Source of the DNA: Bryobacter sp.
Lineage (GTDB): Bacteria; Acidobacteriota; Terriglobia; Bryobacterales; Bryobacteraceae
Direction of reading: 5' to 3'
DNA length: 64,000 nucleotides
NCBI GenBank assembly: GCA_022843625.1
Contig: JALHNH010000033.1
Location: forward strand, 1 to 64,000
In this document: one piece after another, positions 1 to 9,331 of the stretch
How positions within the stretch are numbered: the first letter of the stretch is position 1
Layout: every line of letters begins with the position of its first letter
The notes under the pieces: model-generated
Seen by the model: the letters and a program-made list of their open reading frames with translations, nothing else
Told to the model about the DNA's origin: nothing
Database searches by the model: none
Translations under genes and position numbers: made by a program

Positions 1-2
1 GC

Positions 3-752
3 CTCCTGGGCCGCTACCTCATGGATACGGTTGGCTTCGGCCTCTCCGGCTACGTACCAGCACTCGAAGGCATGCCGCAATACAACACCGATGGCAACGG
101 CGGCGCGCACCTCTTTATGCCGTGGTGGCTCTGGGACAAACACCAGAAGCTCGACTTCCCGCGTGGCTATCACATCGAAATCGGCGGCGGCTACAGCCTC
201 CCCGGTATCGGCTCCTATCACGGCGCTGCTCAGCGTCTGGGCTACGGTGCAGACATGAAGACCAAGATTCGCGAAGGCTACGGTGCCACCATCGGCTTCG
301 CCGGCCGTGGCGAGATGATCCCCAACATCCACTCCTATTGCGAGCTCGATCCAAACGTCGTCGACAAGTGGGGCATCCCGGTTCTCCGCTTCCACTTCAA
401 GTGGACCGACTACGAATGGAAACAGGCCCGCCACATGGAGAAGACCTTTACCGAGATCATTACCGCAATGGGTGGCCGCGTCTCGGGTCTGAGCGCAGCT
501 CAGCGTGAAGCAAATGGCATCTCGGTGCCCGGCACAATCATCCACGAAGTGGGTGGCGCGCGCATGGGTACCTCGATGAAGAACTCTGTTCTCAATGGCT
601 ACTGCCAGGCACACGAGATGCGCAATCTCTTTGTCATGGACGGAGGCAGCTTCGTCTCAAACCCCGACAAGAACCCGACACTGACAATCAATGCGCTCGC
701 CTGGCGCGCTTGTGACTACCTGGCAGAGGAGATGAAAAAAGGAAATGTCTAA
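3..752 (+). CDS. GMC-family oxidoreductase, C-terminal part
   Basis: The reading frame is open from the first bases of the window, so the FAD-binding N-terminus lies outside. What is visible is the GMC_oxred_C region: HEVGGARMG near 542-568, which holds the family's catalytic histidine, and the closing NPTLTINALAWR segment near 674-709 that contacts FAD. GMC enzymes oxidise alcohols or sugars. The gene overlaps the next one by 8 bases; that gene encodes a Gluconate_2-dh3-like small subunit. The pairing suggests a periplasmic sugar/alcohol dehydrogenase complex of the gluconate 2-dehydrogenase type. The substrate cannot be read from the sequence. Confidence 0.9.
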   Translation, partial: LLGRYLMDTVGFGLSGYVPALEGMPQYNTDGNGGAHLFMPWWLWDKHQKLDFPRGYHIEIGGGYSLPGIGSYHGAAQRLGYGADMKTKIREGYGATIGFAGRGEMIPNIHSYCELDPNVVDKWGIPVLRFHFKWTDYEWKQARHMEKTFTEIITAMGGRVSGLSAAQREANGISVPGTIIHEVGGARMGTSMKNSVLNGYCQAHEMRNLFVMDGGSFVSNPDKNPTLTINALAWRACDYLAEEMKKGNV

Positions 753-1446
753 TCTCGTAGCCCTCGAATCGATAGACCGTCGCGCCGTTCTGCGTGGCAT
801 CGCCCTGGCCATCACCGCCTCAGGCACGCTGGACCTCGAAGCCGCCCAGCACGTCCACACCGAGACCACCGCCGAGAAGGCCAAAACCGGCACCTACAAG
901 CTGAAGGAATTCACTGCCGCCGAATATAAAACTCTCGAACGGCTAGCCGAACTGATCGTGCCCGCAGACAAGGTCTCCGGCAGTGCCAAAGATGCCGGCG
1001 CCCCCGAGTTCATCGACACTTTGTCGAGCCAAAACGATACCCTCGCCGATCTCTTCCACGGCGGCCTCGCCTGGATGGAAGCCGAGATGCGCAAGCGCTA
1101 CAACACAGGCTTCGTCGCTGCCAAACCCGAGCAACAAACCGCCATGCTCGACCTCTTGGTAGAGGCAGGCCGCAGCGAAGCCGAACGCCGCAGCGAAGAA
1201 CTGGTTTATCAGAAGGCTGCCGTCTACAAAGAGTTCAGCAACTACACTGTGAAGCGAGAACACGAGCTTGCCGTCGGTGCGCGCTTCTTCGACTGGGTCC
1301 GCAAGATGACCGTCGACGCCTTCTACACCAGCCCGATGGGAATCAAAGACCTTGGCTACCTGGGCAACAAGGCACTCTCGAAGTACGAAGTGCCCAAGGA
1401 AGCGCTCGATTACGCAATCAAGCGCAGCCCATTCGCCAACGGCTAG
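745..1446 (+). CDS. Gluconate 2-dehydrogenase subunit 3-like protein (Tat signal)
   Basis: This 233-residue protein begins with a twin-arginine type leader (DRRAVLRGIALAITASG, about residues 11-27) and continues as a helical protein of the Gluconate_2-dh3 family (FTAAEYKTLERLAELIVPAD). In the known complexes this small subunit accompanies a GMC-type flavoprotein and is exported with it through Tat. The start overlaps the end of the GMC gene by 8 bases, so the two are translationally coupled. Its stop codon overlaps the convergent hydrolase's stop in a CTAG tetranucleotide at 1443-1446. Confidence 0.82.
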   Translation: MSNLVALESIDRRAVLRGIALAITASGTLDLEAAQHVHTETTAEKAKTGTYKLKEFTAAEYKTLERLAELIVPADKVSGSAKDAGAPEFIDTLSSQNDTLADLFHGGLAWMEAEMRKRYNTGFVAAKPEQQTAMLDLLVEAGRSEAERRSEELVYQKAAVYKEFSNYTVKREHELAVGARFFDWVRKMTVDAFYTSPMGIKDLGYLGNKALSKYEVPKEALDYAIKRSPFANG

Positions 1447-2612
1447 TCGAGAATCGCGCCGTACGCCATATTGACGAAAGCATTGCGCTCCTCAGACCCG
1501 CCTTCCCGGTGGATCATGAAGATCCCAATCATGTCGCGCTTGGGATCGATAAAACAATAAGTGCCATAGCGTCCGCCGTGTCCATACGTACCTTCAGACA
1601 GCGGAGCAGCAGCAGAATCACGCGCTACGGCCCACGCCAGCCCATAACCCATTCCCGGCCCGTTGGTCGACAGCATCCCGGTATGCACCTTCGTCATCGT
1701 TTCTATCGAATGTCGTGACAGAATGCGCTGCCCGTTGAGCTGGCCTCCATTGAGAAGCATCTGATAGAGCAGAAACAAATCGCTGGCCGTCGAATAGAGG
1801 CCGCCTTCGGGCAGCGGGTATTTTGCTCCATCGCGAAACTTCATCGCGCCCTCACCCAGAGGGTCTGAGCTGTACTTCAGCGGCTTGCCCTCTGTGAGGA
1901 TATAAGCCGTAGGCATGCGGTTCCACTTCTCTTTCGGCGGATAGATGTAGGTGTCTTTCATCCCCAGTGGAGTGAAGATCCGTGCCTCGAGAAACTTCTC
2001 AAACGGCATGCCCCCTAGCACCTCAACGATACGCGCCAGCGTCGCAATGCCGGCATTGCTGTATTGCCACTTCGAGCCTGGCTCAAACTGAATCGGCGTT
2101 TGCGAGTAGATCAGCACCACCTCAGATAGCGTCTTGTGCAGCGCCCCATGCAGCTCGCCAATCCCGGCTGGAGGGTTCAGCACCATGCCCGAGGTATGGG
2201 TCATCAGATCACGAATCGTGATCAGCCGCGCCGGCTTCCTTAAGTTGCTGCCTTCAAGCAACATCAGCCCACGAAACTCCGGCAAATGCTTCTCAACAGG
2301 GTCCAGGATCGAGAGCTTACCTTCCTCAGCCAGCATCATTGCGGCCATGGCCACCACGGGCTTGGTCATCGAATGCAGTTGAAAGATGGCATCAGTTCGG
2401 ATCGGCTGTTTCGATTCGATATCGGTATAGCCAGCCGCATCAAGTGCGGCGATCTTGCCGTGCCGTGCCACTAGCGTCACGGTTCCCGCCATCGTACCAG
2501 CGTCGACAAAACTCTTCATCCGCACCGGAATCTTGGCCAACCGGGCCGGATCAAGGCCCGTCTGGGCCACCAGCACGAATCCACTACAAAGGAGAATCAG
2601 CAATCGAAACAT
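1443..2612 (-). CDS. Secreted serine hydrolase, beta-lactamase class C/esterase family
   Basis: A 389-residue protein with a Sec signal peptide (MFRLLILLCSGFVLVAQ). The beta-lactamase/penicillin-binding fold motifs are all present: SMTK at 81-84 (catalytic Ser81, Lys84), YSN at 183-185 and HGG at 344-346. The HGG third motif is more typical of esterases and D-aminopeptidase-like members than of true AmpC enzymes, so an esterase or peptidase role is more likely than antibiotic resistance. It converges on the preceding gene with overlapping stop codons. Confidence 0.88.
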   Translation of the reverse strand: MFRLLILLCSGFVLVAQTGLDPARLAKIPVRMKSFVDAGTMAGTVTLVARHGKIAALDAAGYTDIESKQPIRTDAIFQLHSMTKPVVAMAAMMLAEEGKLSILDPVEKHLPEFRGLMLLEGSNLRKPARLITIRDLMTHTSGMVLNPPAGIGELHGALHKTLSEVVLIYSQTPIQFEPGSKWQYSNAGIATLARIVEVLGGMPFEKFLEARIFTPLGMKDTYIYPPKEKWNRMPTAYILTEGKPLKYSSDPLGEGAMKFRDGAKYPLPEGGLYSTASDLFLLYQMLLNGGQLNGQRILSRHSIETMTKVHTGMLSTNGPGMGYGLAWAVARDSAAAPLSEGTYGHGGRYGTYCFIDPKRDMIGIFMIHREGGSEERNAFVNMAYGAILD

Positions 2613-2699
2613 CCCTGCATTCTATCGATTACCAATCGAATCGAGAGACGCCCCATTGATATTTGGCGGATATAGGAGTAGAGTCACGCTACCGTTTGT

Positions 2700-4982
2700 A
2701 TGAAGACCTTAAAGGTATCGCTGACACTCCTGGCCGTCCAGGCTCTGTCACTCCAGCTCTTCTGCCAGACTTCTCCGAGCTCCCAGCTTCCTCCGGCCGC
2801 AAAGATCCAAGTCGACTTTAACCAGCACATCCAACCCCTCCTTGCAGCGAAGTGTTTCTCCTGCCACGGAGGCGAAGTAACCCAGGGCGGCCTGCGCCTC
2901 GACCGTCGCCAGCAAGCGATGCGCGGCGGCGATTACGGGCCCGTGATTATTGCCGGCGATAGCGCCCAAAGCAAGCTCATCAAGCGAGTTTTTAACGGTG
3001 ATGGCGGCTTGCGCATGCCACCCACTGAGGCCTTGTCCGACGATGAGATCAGTCTGCTGCGAGCTTGGATTGACCAGGGTGCCGACTACCGCATCGAAGT
3101 GAAGGAAGACCTAGCTCCGAAGGCAATCGCTCCGGGCGTTGCAGCCTTCTTCAGCGCGATCCGGAACCGTGACGATAAAGCAGTTGCAGCTATGATTGCG
3201 GCCGATCCCAAACTGATCGATGCGCGCGATCTGGCAAACTCGACTCCGCTCCACATCGCTGCCGCATACGGAACCATTGCCACCATGAAAACCCTCCTCG
3301 ACAAGAGTGCAGACGTAAACGCGAAGAATCGTCGCAAATCGACTCCTCTTGCCTGGGCTCTCCATGACGAAGCCCGCGTGAAGTTGCTGCTCACTCATGG
3401 CGCAGACGTGAATGCTCGCCTGGTGGACGGCACACCAATACTGCGACAGGCTGCCATGCTGGGCAACAGCAACCGGGTTCTCCAGTTACTGCTCGACAAG
3501 AATGCCGACCCGAACATTGGCACTGCCACAGGTCTTACGCCATTGATGGCCGCCGCCAATCGCGGCAACGTCGAGGCAATGCAGATGCTGCTCGCCAAAG
3601 GAGCAAAGGCTGATGCGAAGAACGCTGCTGGCTCTTCCGCACTTGTTTTTGCAGCCGGGAGTGGCCAGCCAGCCGCTGTAAAGCTTCTTCTCGAAAAAGG
3701 AGCCGACCCGAATACAAAAACCAAGCGTGGCGAAACGGCCCTCAATGCCGCCGCGACGCAGGGTGTCGAAGAGAGCGTGCGCCTCCTGATTGCCCGCGGA
3801 GCCAAAGTGAACACCCAGGATGAGCGCGGCTATTCGCCACTCATGCACGCTGCATCATCCGACGCAGTACCTGTTGGTACAGTGAAGCTTCTTCTCGCCA
3901 GCGGTGCAGATGCCAAGCTCACGGCAGAGTATGAAAGCACGGCCGCCGCGCTTGCCGCCAAGCGCGGTGATACGGAAATCGCCCGGCTGCTTGGCGTTGC
4001 TGAGACCGTGCGACTGATCGTAACCCCAGTCAGTGATGTGAAGTCCTTAAGCCCTTCGCAGGCAGTGCAGAAAGCACTTCCTCAACTCGAGAAGCAAAGC
4101 TACAACTTCATCCGCATCGGTGGGTGTAATTCCTGCCACGCCCAGGACCTCGCATCGGCAGCCGCTGGTCTGGCAAGAGCCCGTTCGATCCCGGCTCCCA
4201 AAGAGATCCCGCAGTTGACTGGAGCCATGACAGGCATTTCGGCCGAGCGCATTCTCGACCTGGGAGTTGTTGGAGTGGTCGGTATGGCATGGGAACTCTT
4301 TGATCTCGGTATGAACCAGCAGCCGAAGACCCCTTACACCGATGCCGTAGTCCATTACATTCGCGCGATGCAAGCGGAAGACGGACACTGGAAGAGCGGT
4401 CAGAGCCGCCGGCCACCGATGACCAATGGCGACATGCAGACCGCCGCGCTATCCATCTACTCGCTCAAGAACTATACGCCCGCGGCCAGCCGTGCTGAAT
4501 CGGAACACGCGATCAGCAAAGCCAGAACATGGCTTGAGCGCCAATCACCAACAAATTCACAAGATCGTGCCTTCCATCTGATGGGTTTGGTTTGGTCAAA
4601 TGCCTCAGAGGATTCGATCTCCCGTGCGACAAAGGCCCTGACGGAATCACAACGGCCTGAAGGTGGTTGGGCACAGTTGCCGAATATGGGCAGCGATGCC
4701 TACGCAACCGGCGAGGCTCTCTATGCGCTGCACACTGCGGGTGTCTCTACCCACAGCCCTGTGTACCGCAAAGGCATCTCCTATCTATTGCGGACGCAGG
4801 CAAGCGACGGAACCTGGCACGTCAAGACCAGAGCCATCTGGCTGCAGCCCTACTTTGAAAGTGGCTTCCCCTACGGCACCGATCAATTCATCTCCGCTGC
4901 TGGAACTGCCTGGGCCTCGATTGCGCTGTCCCTGGCCGTCGATCCTGCATCGGCAACATCGACCATCGCCCGGAATCAATAG
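2700..4982 (+). CDS. Cytochrome - ankyrin repeat - alpha/alpha-barrel fusion protein
   Basis: A 760-residue exported protein built from four parts. After a signal peptide comes a planctomycete-type cytochrome C domain (PSCyt1-like) with CFSCH at 52-56 and the typical MPP at 106-108. Then follow about eight ankyrin repeats (roughly 145-450; repeated units such as TPLHIAAAYG and TPLMAAANRG). A second haem motif, CNSCH, lies near 477-481. The last 200 residues contain repeats such as DGHWKSG, EGGWAQLP and DGTWHVKT that recall the alpha/alpha barrels of squalene cyclases and prenyltransferases. No catalytic DXDD motif is visible, so a binding or redox role is inferred rather than a cyclase. Its stop overlaps the convergent dehydrogenase gene by 7 bases. 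Confidence 0.8.
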   Translation: MKTLKVSLTLLAVQALSLQLFCQTSPSSQLPPAAKIQVDFNQHIQPLLAAKCFSCHGGEVTQGGLRLDRRQQAMRGGDYGPVIIAGDSAQSKLIKRVFNGDGGLRMPPTEALSDDEISLLRAWIDQGADYRIEVKEDLAPKAIAPGVAAFFSAIRNRDDKAVAAMIAADPKLIDARDLANSTPLHIAAAYGTIATMKTLLDKSADVNAKNRRKSTPLAWALHDEARVKLLLTHGADVNARLVDGTPILRQAAMLGNSNRVLQLLLDKNADPNIGTATGLTPLMAAANRGNVEAMQMLLAKGAKADAKNAAGSSALVFAAGSGQPAAVKLLLEKGADPNTKTKRGETALNAAATQGVEESVRLLIARGAKVNTQDERGYSPLMHAASSDAVPVGTVKLLLASGADAKLTAEYESTAAALAAKRGDTEIARLLGVAETVRLIVTPVSDVKSLSPSQAVQKALPQLEKQSYNFIRIGGCNSCHAQDLASAAAGLARARSIPAPKEIPQLTGAMTGISAERILDLGVVGVVGMAWELFDLGMNQQPKTPYTDAVVHYIRAMQAEDGHWKSGQSRRPPMTNGDMQTAALSIYSLKNYTPAASRAESEHAISKARTWLERQSPTNSQDRAFHLMGLVWSNASEDSISRATKALTESQRPEGGWAQLPNMGSDAYATGEALYALHTAGVSTHSPVYRKGISYLLRTQASDGTWHVKTRAIWLQPYFESGFPYGTDQFISAAGTAWASIALSLAVDPASATSTIARNQ

Positions 4983-5842
4983 AAGGCCTTGATGATGGCA
5001 CTGTTGTCCTCGCCTCCCCAGCCCGCTTCGATTGCGCTGCGCAGCAGTTTCTCATGCAGGTCAGTGAGCGGGATCTTGGCGCCATTTGAACCGGCACTCT
5101 GCTGCATCAGGGTGACGTCCTTCCAGTGTTGTGCCAGCCGTGCTTCTGGTTGAAAGTCACCCGATAACATCTTTTGTCCTTTGTTGTCCATCACCCTGGC
5201 GTAGGCCGGGCCTGCCTTGAGAATTTCAAGAGCGCGCTGCGGGTCTACGCCACTTTTGCGTGCGAATTCAAGCCCTTCGGCCAGCACCGCCCGTTGCAAG
5301 CCCAACACCAGATTGAGAACCAGCTTCATTCGACTTCCAGATCCCGTTGCACCGGTGTGAAAGACCTGCCTGCCAAATTGCGCCAACAGATCTCCGGCAG
5401 CGATAAACGCCAATGGCGCGGCGCCGCACAGAACGATAGCATCCCCCGCGGCAATCTGACGGCTTGAACCTCCGAGCGTAGCGTCAAGGTAATGCACATC
5501 TCGGCCTTCCAGCTCTTTGCCCAGCTTCTCAACGATTTCAGGATCGCCGGTCGTAGTATCGAGAATCAGGTCGCCAGCTTTCAAATCCGATGAGATCTGC
5601 TTTAAAGCCTCCTGTACTTCGTTCGTGCCCGGAAGACTGAAAATCACTCGGCGGCACCGTCGTGCGATTTCGATCTCCGAGGCCAAAACCTTTCCCCCGA
5701 TCGATTCAACGCGCAATCTCGCTTCCGGGCTGGGGTCAAAGGCGAAGACACAGAATCCCGCTGCCAACAGACGTTGTGCGAGCGCGGTGCCAACCAGCCC
5801 CGCGCCAAGAAGACCGACGTCTTTGTTCAGGGATTGGGTCAT
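4976..5842 (-). CDS. NAD(P)-dependent beta-hydroxyacid dehydrogenase (3-hydroxyisobutyrate dehydrogenase family)
   Basis: The frame is open further upstream, but the conserved family sequence begins at the ATG at 5842, giving 288 residues. The Rossmann motif GAGLVG is at 13-18, the substrate-binding segment TLGGSSRQIAAGD at about 122-134, and the catalytic lysine is K173 in GSGSRMKLVLN. These enzymes oxidise 3-hydroxy acids or reduce semialdehydes (valine or glyoxylate metabolism); the substrate is not determined here. The start codon lies within CATG at 5840-5843, directly abutting a possible start of the divergent transporter gene. Confidence 0.88.
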   Translation of the reverse strand: MTQSLNKDVGLLGAGLVGTALAQRLLAAGFCVFAFDPSPEARLRVESIGGKVLASEIEIARRCRRVIFSLPGTNEVQEALKQISSDLKAGDLILDTTTGDPEIVEKLGKELEGRDVHYLDATLGGSSRQIAAGDAIVLCGAAPLAFIAAGDLLAQFGRQVFHTGATGSGSRMKLVLNLVLGLQRAVLAEGLEFARKSGVDPQRALEILKAGPAYARVMDNKGQKMLSGDFQPEARLAQHWKDVTLMQQSAGSNGAKIPLTDLHEKLLRSAIEAGWGGEDNSAIIKAFY

Positions 5843-5879
5843 GCAAAGGGAAAGTATCATAACTTGGTTGACGCAGCCA

Positions 5880-7115
5880 ATGCCCAACAAACTCACCCTC
5901 TCACCCTTTGCGCGTGTAGCGGTTCTTATCGCATCTTTTCTGGGCCTGCTATTTGACGGAGTAGAACTCGGCCTGATGCCCATCGCCTCGCTCTCGGTCT
6001 CGAAGAGTTTGCTTGGCGATGCTTTCACGGCAACATCGGGGGGTGACTGGTTTGCCCGCTTCACTGCGTCACTCATGCTTGGGGCAGCTGTCGGCGGCAT
6101 CGCACTCGGCAACCTCGGTGACCGCATTGGCCGTAGCCGGGCCATGGGAATTAGCATCCTCTTTTATTCCGTCTTTGCCGCGCTTGGGGCATTTGTCGAA
6201 ACTCAGGAACAGATGCTTTGGCTCCGCTTTATGGTTGGCCTCGGCGTTGGTGGAATGTGGCCAAACGGTATCGCGCTCGTCTCTGAGTGTTGGCCCTCAG
6301 CCGCAAAACCGCTGGTATCGGGCGTCATGATGGCGGGCCTCAATGCTGGCATTCTACTCTTGTCGCAATTAGCACGAATCTGGCCGATCACGCCCGATTC
6401 ATGGCGATGGATTTTCCAACTCTCAGGAGTACCTGCACTACTCGGAATCATAATTCTTGCGGCATTGCCTGAATCGCCAGAATGGCTCGCCTCACGAGGC
6501 CAGAGCCGCAAAGCCGTCGCCCCGCTTGCCGATCTATTCAAGCCCAATCTTCTTCGAACCACCCTCTCGGCAATCGTTGTCAGTGTGATTCCTCTGATGG
6601 GGGCCTGGGCAGCCAGCAAGTGGATGATCCCATGGGCGGACAAAGTGGCGGGTGCAGGAAACGTGCAATACAAAGCTGCCACTCAAGGCTGGTGGGCACT
6701 GGGAGCAATCATTGGTGCCATCGCAGGCGCAGAACTGGCAAGCCGCCTGGGACGCCGGTACAGCTATTTGTGGATCAGCATCGGTGCTACCGTCCTGACT
6801 GTTTCGATGTTTACGCTCACTGCGCCACTAGAGCCAGCCTTCCATTACGTAGTCTTCGCTCAAGGCACTGTGGCAACGCTCTTCTTCGGTTGGCTGGCGC
6901 TCTACTTGCCAGAGATTTTTCCGGTGCAGGTGCGAGCCACGGGTAGTGGCCTCGCCTACAACTTTGGCCGCTTCGGAACCGCAATTGGAGTCTTGGCTGC
7001 TGGCTTCCTCTTCAGCGCGTTGGGCGGGGACTACCCGAGAGTGGGAGCGATATGCGCACTGGTCTACGGGCTCGGCATCTTTGCCATCTTCCTGGTCCGC
7101 AATGCCGAAAAATGA
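5880..7115 (+). CDS. MFS transporter (sugar/acid type)
   Basis: A 411-residue membrane protein with about 12 predicted helices. The cytoplasmic loop motif GNLGDRIGRSRAMG, characteristic of the major facilitator superfamily, follows helix 2 and has a weaker counterpart (SRLGRRYSYL) in the second half. LPEIFPVQVRATGSG resembles the sugar/metabolite:H+ symporter branch. I chose the ATG at 5880, just before the first hydrophobic helix; an in-frame ATG at 5841 would add 13 residues and overlap the divergent gene's start. The neighbouring dehydrogenase suggests a hydroxyacid as cargo, but that is only inference. Confidence 0.85.
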   Translation: MPNKLTLSPFARVAVLIASFLGLLFDGVELGLMPIASLSVSKSLLGDAFTATSGGDWFARFTASLMLGAAVGGIALGNLGDRIGRSRAMGISILFYSVFAALGAFVETQEQMLWLRFMVGLGVGGMWPNGIALVSECWPSAAKPLVSGVMMAGLNAGILLLSQLARIWPITPDSWRWIFQLSGVPALLGIIILAALPESPEWLASRGQSRKAVAPLADLFKPNLLRTTLSAIVVSVIPLMGAWAASKWMIPWADKVAGAGNVQYKAATQGWWALGAIIGAIAGAELASRLGRRYSYLWISIGATVLTVSMFTLTAPLEPAFHYVVFAQGTVATLFFGWLALYLPEIFPVQVRATGSGLAYNFGRFGTAIGVLAAGFLFSALGGDYPRVGAICALVYGLGIFAIFLVRNAEK

Positions 7116-7144
7116 AGATTGTTATAGACTCACTTCATCGCCCA

Positions 7145-9331
7145 ATGAAACTCGGGATTCAAGCACTACTCTTCGCTTCTGTGTTGCAGGCCGCAACACT
7201 CCCCGTCGACATCAGCTTTGAGCGCGATGTGATCTCGATCCTCACAACCAAGGGCTGCAATGGCTCGGGTTGTCATGGATCTCCTGCCGGCCAGAGCGGC
7301 TTCAAGCTTTCTCTCTTTGGTTCAGATCCTGCCGCCGACCACGAGATGATCGTCAACGCACATAAGGGCCGCCGCGTCGATCTCAAAACTCCCGCAAACT
7401 CGCTGCTCCTGCGCAAACCCGCCTTTGCCATCCCGCATGGCGGAGGCAATCTGATGAGCTCGCAATCCGACGAATATCAGACCATCCTCCAGTGGCTGCA
7501 ACAGGGTGCCAAACGCAATGCCGGCGGGCCACGCATCCTCTCAATCTCGATAACGCCCCGCGAAGCGATCCTCACCCAACCCGCAGCTACCGCACAGCTA
7601 ATCGTCATCGGCCACCTCTCCGACGGCACCACCCGCGACATGACACGCGCTGTGCGCTATTCCGTTCTTGATGAAGCAGTCGTCAAGGTGAGTCAAACCG
7701 GCACAAGCACTGCTACTGGAAGAGGCCTCACAGTAGTGATGGCACGCGGGGTTGGCAAAACCGCCACCGCGCAGTTCATCGTTCTCGACAAGACTGCCAA
7801 TGCGCGCGGCGCTATGCCTTCCCCATCCAATTTCATCGATCGCGAGGTCTACTCAAAGCTGGCAGAAGTACAACTACAGCCCTATCCTCAAACGTCAGAC
7901 AGTGCCTTCCTGCGCCGTGTTCACCTAGACACGATCGGCATTCTGCCCACGCCAGCCGAGGCCGAAACCTTCCTTGCCGATACAAGCCCTGACAAGCGCG
8001 CCCGCCTCATCGACCAGCTTCTCGAGCGTCCCGAATACACCTCCCACTGGCTGGTCAAATTCGAAGACTGGTTTCGCAACTCGCAATATTATTCCCAAGG
8101 CCGCACCAACGGCAGCTTCAAACGCTGGCTCGCCGATGCAATCCGTGCCGACAAGCCCTATGATCAGAGCGTGCGCGAAATGCTCACCGCCACCGGCGAC
8201 ACCACCGTCCATCCGGCGGGCAATTTCTGGCATCCCGCCATGGACTTCATGCTGAAGACCTTTGAAGTAAGCAAGGCCACTCCCACCGTGAGCCGCCTCT
8301 TTCTCGGGCAACGCATCGAATGCACAGAGTGCCACAATCACCCACTCGAAAATCTGACCCAGGACGACTTCTACGGGATGGCCGCCTTTCTGGGCCGCAT
8401 GAAGGTCAAGCATGGTTACGCTCAATACCGGCGTATCTGGTACAACTCGCGGGATGGAGAAGTGCTGCATCCTGTTACCAAAGCGCCCGTTGCGCCCAAG
8501 TTCCTCGATGGCACCGTCCCGGTAATTGCAGAGGGTCAAGACCGTCGTGAAGTGCTGGCCAACTGGATTCTCGACAAGCAGAAGCTTCAGTTCGCCCGCG
8601 CCACAGTGAACCGCATATGGGCGGAATACTTCACTGCGGGAATCGTCGATCCGCCCGACGACTTCCGCTCTACCAACATGGCCTCACATCCCGCATTGCT
8701 CGATCAACTTGCCCAGGCCTTCATCGATGGGGGTTACCGCTTCAAGCCCATCCATCGTCTCATCCTGAACTCCCGTACCTATCAGGTGAGCTCGCGCGCC
8801 CCCAAATACAGCAATGGTGCCGACCCGCTGGAGAAAACCCTCCTCGCCCGCTATGAACCCAGAAAGCTCAGTGCCGAAGTGCTGCTCGATTCCATCGGAC
8901 AACTTACGGGTGTCCCGCAAACCTTCAACAATTACCCTGTTGGTACTTCCGCCAAAGACCTTGTCGCCAACATCGGTGCCACATACTTTCTCACCACCTT
9001 TGGCCATCCGCGACGCGACATCATGGAGCCACGCAGCCAGGCTCCGTCTCTTGCCCAAGCCTTGCACCTCATGAACGCCGACTCGATGCGGGAGAAGATC
9101 GAATCCCCGAAGAACATCCTTTCAGAGCTCCTTGAGAAGACAATCGAGGATCGTGTGATTGTCGAGGCTCTCTATCTGCGTGCCTTTGCAAGAAAACTGG
9201 AAAAACGTGAATGGCAGAGTGTAGAGCAGTTTCTCATTGCAGAAAAGGAAGCCGGGCGCACACGCCGCCGCGCCTTTGAAAACATACTCTGGGCATTATT
9301 GAACTCCAAGGAGTTTCAACTCAACCAATGA
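7145..9331 (+). CDS. DUF1549/DUF1553 cytochrome-type protein with Big_2-like domain
   Basis: A 728-residue exported protein (signal peptide MKLGIQALLFASVLQAA). The N-terminal haem-like motif is GCNGSGCHG, a CX4CH spacing (C38, C43, H44) also typical of planctomycete relatives, in place of CX2CH. A Big_2-like beta domain follows (about 130-210), then DUF1549 (FIDREVYSKL onwards) with CTECHNHP (C393, C396, H397), then DUF1553 to the C-terminus. The frame also contains an ATG at 7112 overlapping the MFS stop codon. It forms an operon with the DUF1501 gene that starts inside its stop (ATGATGA). The biochemical role of this family is unknown. Confidence 0.87.
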   Translation: MKLGIQALLFASVLQAATLPVDISFERDVISILTTKGCNGSGCHGSPAGQSGFKLSLFGSDPAADHEMIVNAHKGRRVDLKTPANSLLLRKPAFAIPHGGGNLMSSQSDEYQTILQWLQQGAKRNAGGPRILSISITPREAILTQPAATAQLIVIGHLSDGTTRDMTRAVRYSVLDEAVVKVSQTGTSTATGRGLTVVMARGVGKTATAQFIVLDKTANARGAMPSPSNFIDREVYSKLAEVQLQPYPQTSDSAFLRRVHLDTIGILPTPAEAETFLADTSPDKRARLIDQLLERPEYTSHWLVKFEDWFRNSQYYSQGRTNGSFKRWLADAIRADKPYDQSVREMLTATGDTTVHPAGNFWHPAMDFMLKTFEVSKATPTVSRLFLGQRIECTECHNHPLENLTQDDFYGMAAFLGRMKVKHGYAQYRRIWYNSRDGEVLHPVTKAPVAPKFLDGTVPVIAEGQDRREVLANWILDKQKLQFARATVNRIWAEYFTAGIVDPPDDFRSTNMASHPALLDQLAQAFIDGGYRFKPIHRLILNSRTYQVSSRAPKYSNGADPLEKTLLARYEPRKLSAEVLLDSIGQLTGVPQTFNNYPVGTSAKDLVANIGATYFLTTFGHPRRDIMEPRSQAPSLAQALHLMNADSMREKIESPKNILSELLEKTIEDRVIVEALYLRAFARKLEKREWQSVEQFLIAEKEAGRTRRRAFENILWALLNSKEFQLNQ

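Noticed and set aside
1443-2612. True AmpC beta-lactamase with a link to the BlaI/M56 system
   Set aside because: Its third motif is HGG, not KTG, and the BlaI operon is 47 kb away; an esterase/peptidase assignment is more likely.
5517-5879. Upstream extension of the MFS reading frame
   Set aside because: It lies antisense to the dehydrogenase and the first transmembrane helix begins only after 5880.
4976-6157. Extended N-terminus for the beta-hydroxyacid dehydrogenase
   Set aside because: The extra 105 residues are antisense to the transporter and precede the Rossmann beta-1 strand of the family; the start at 5842 is natural.
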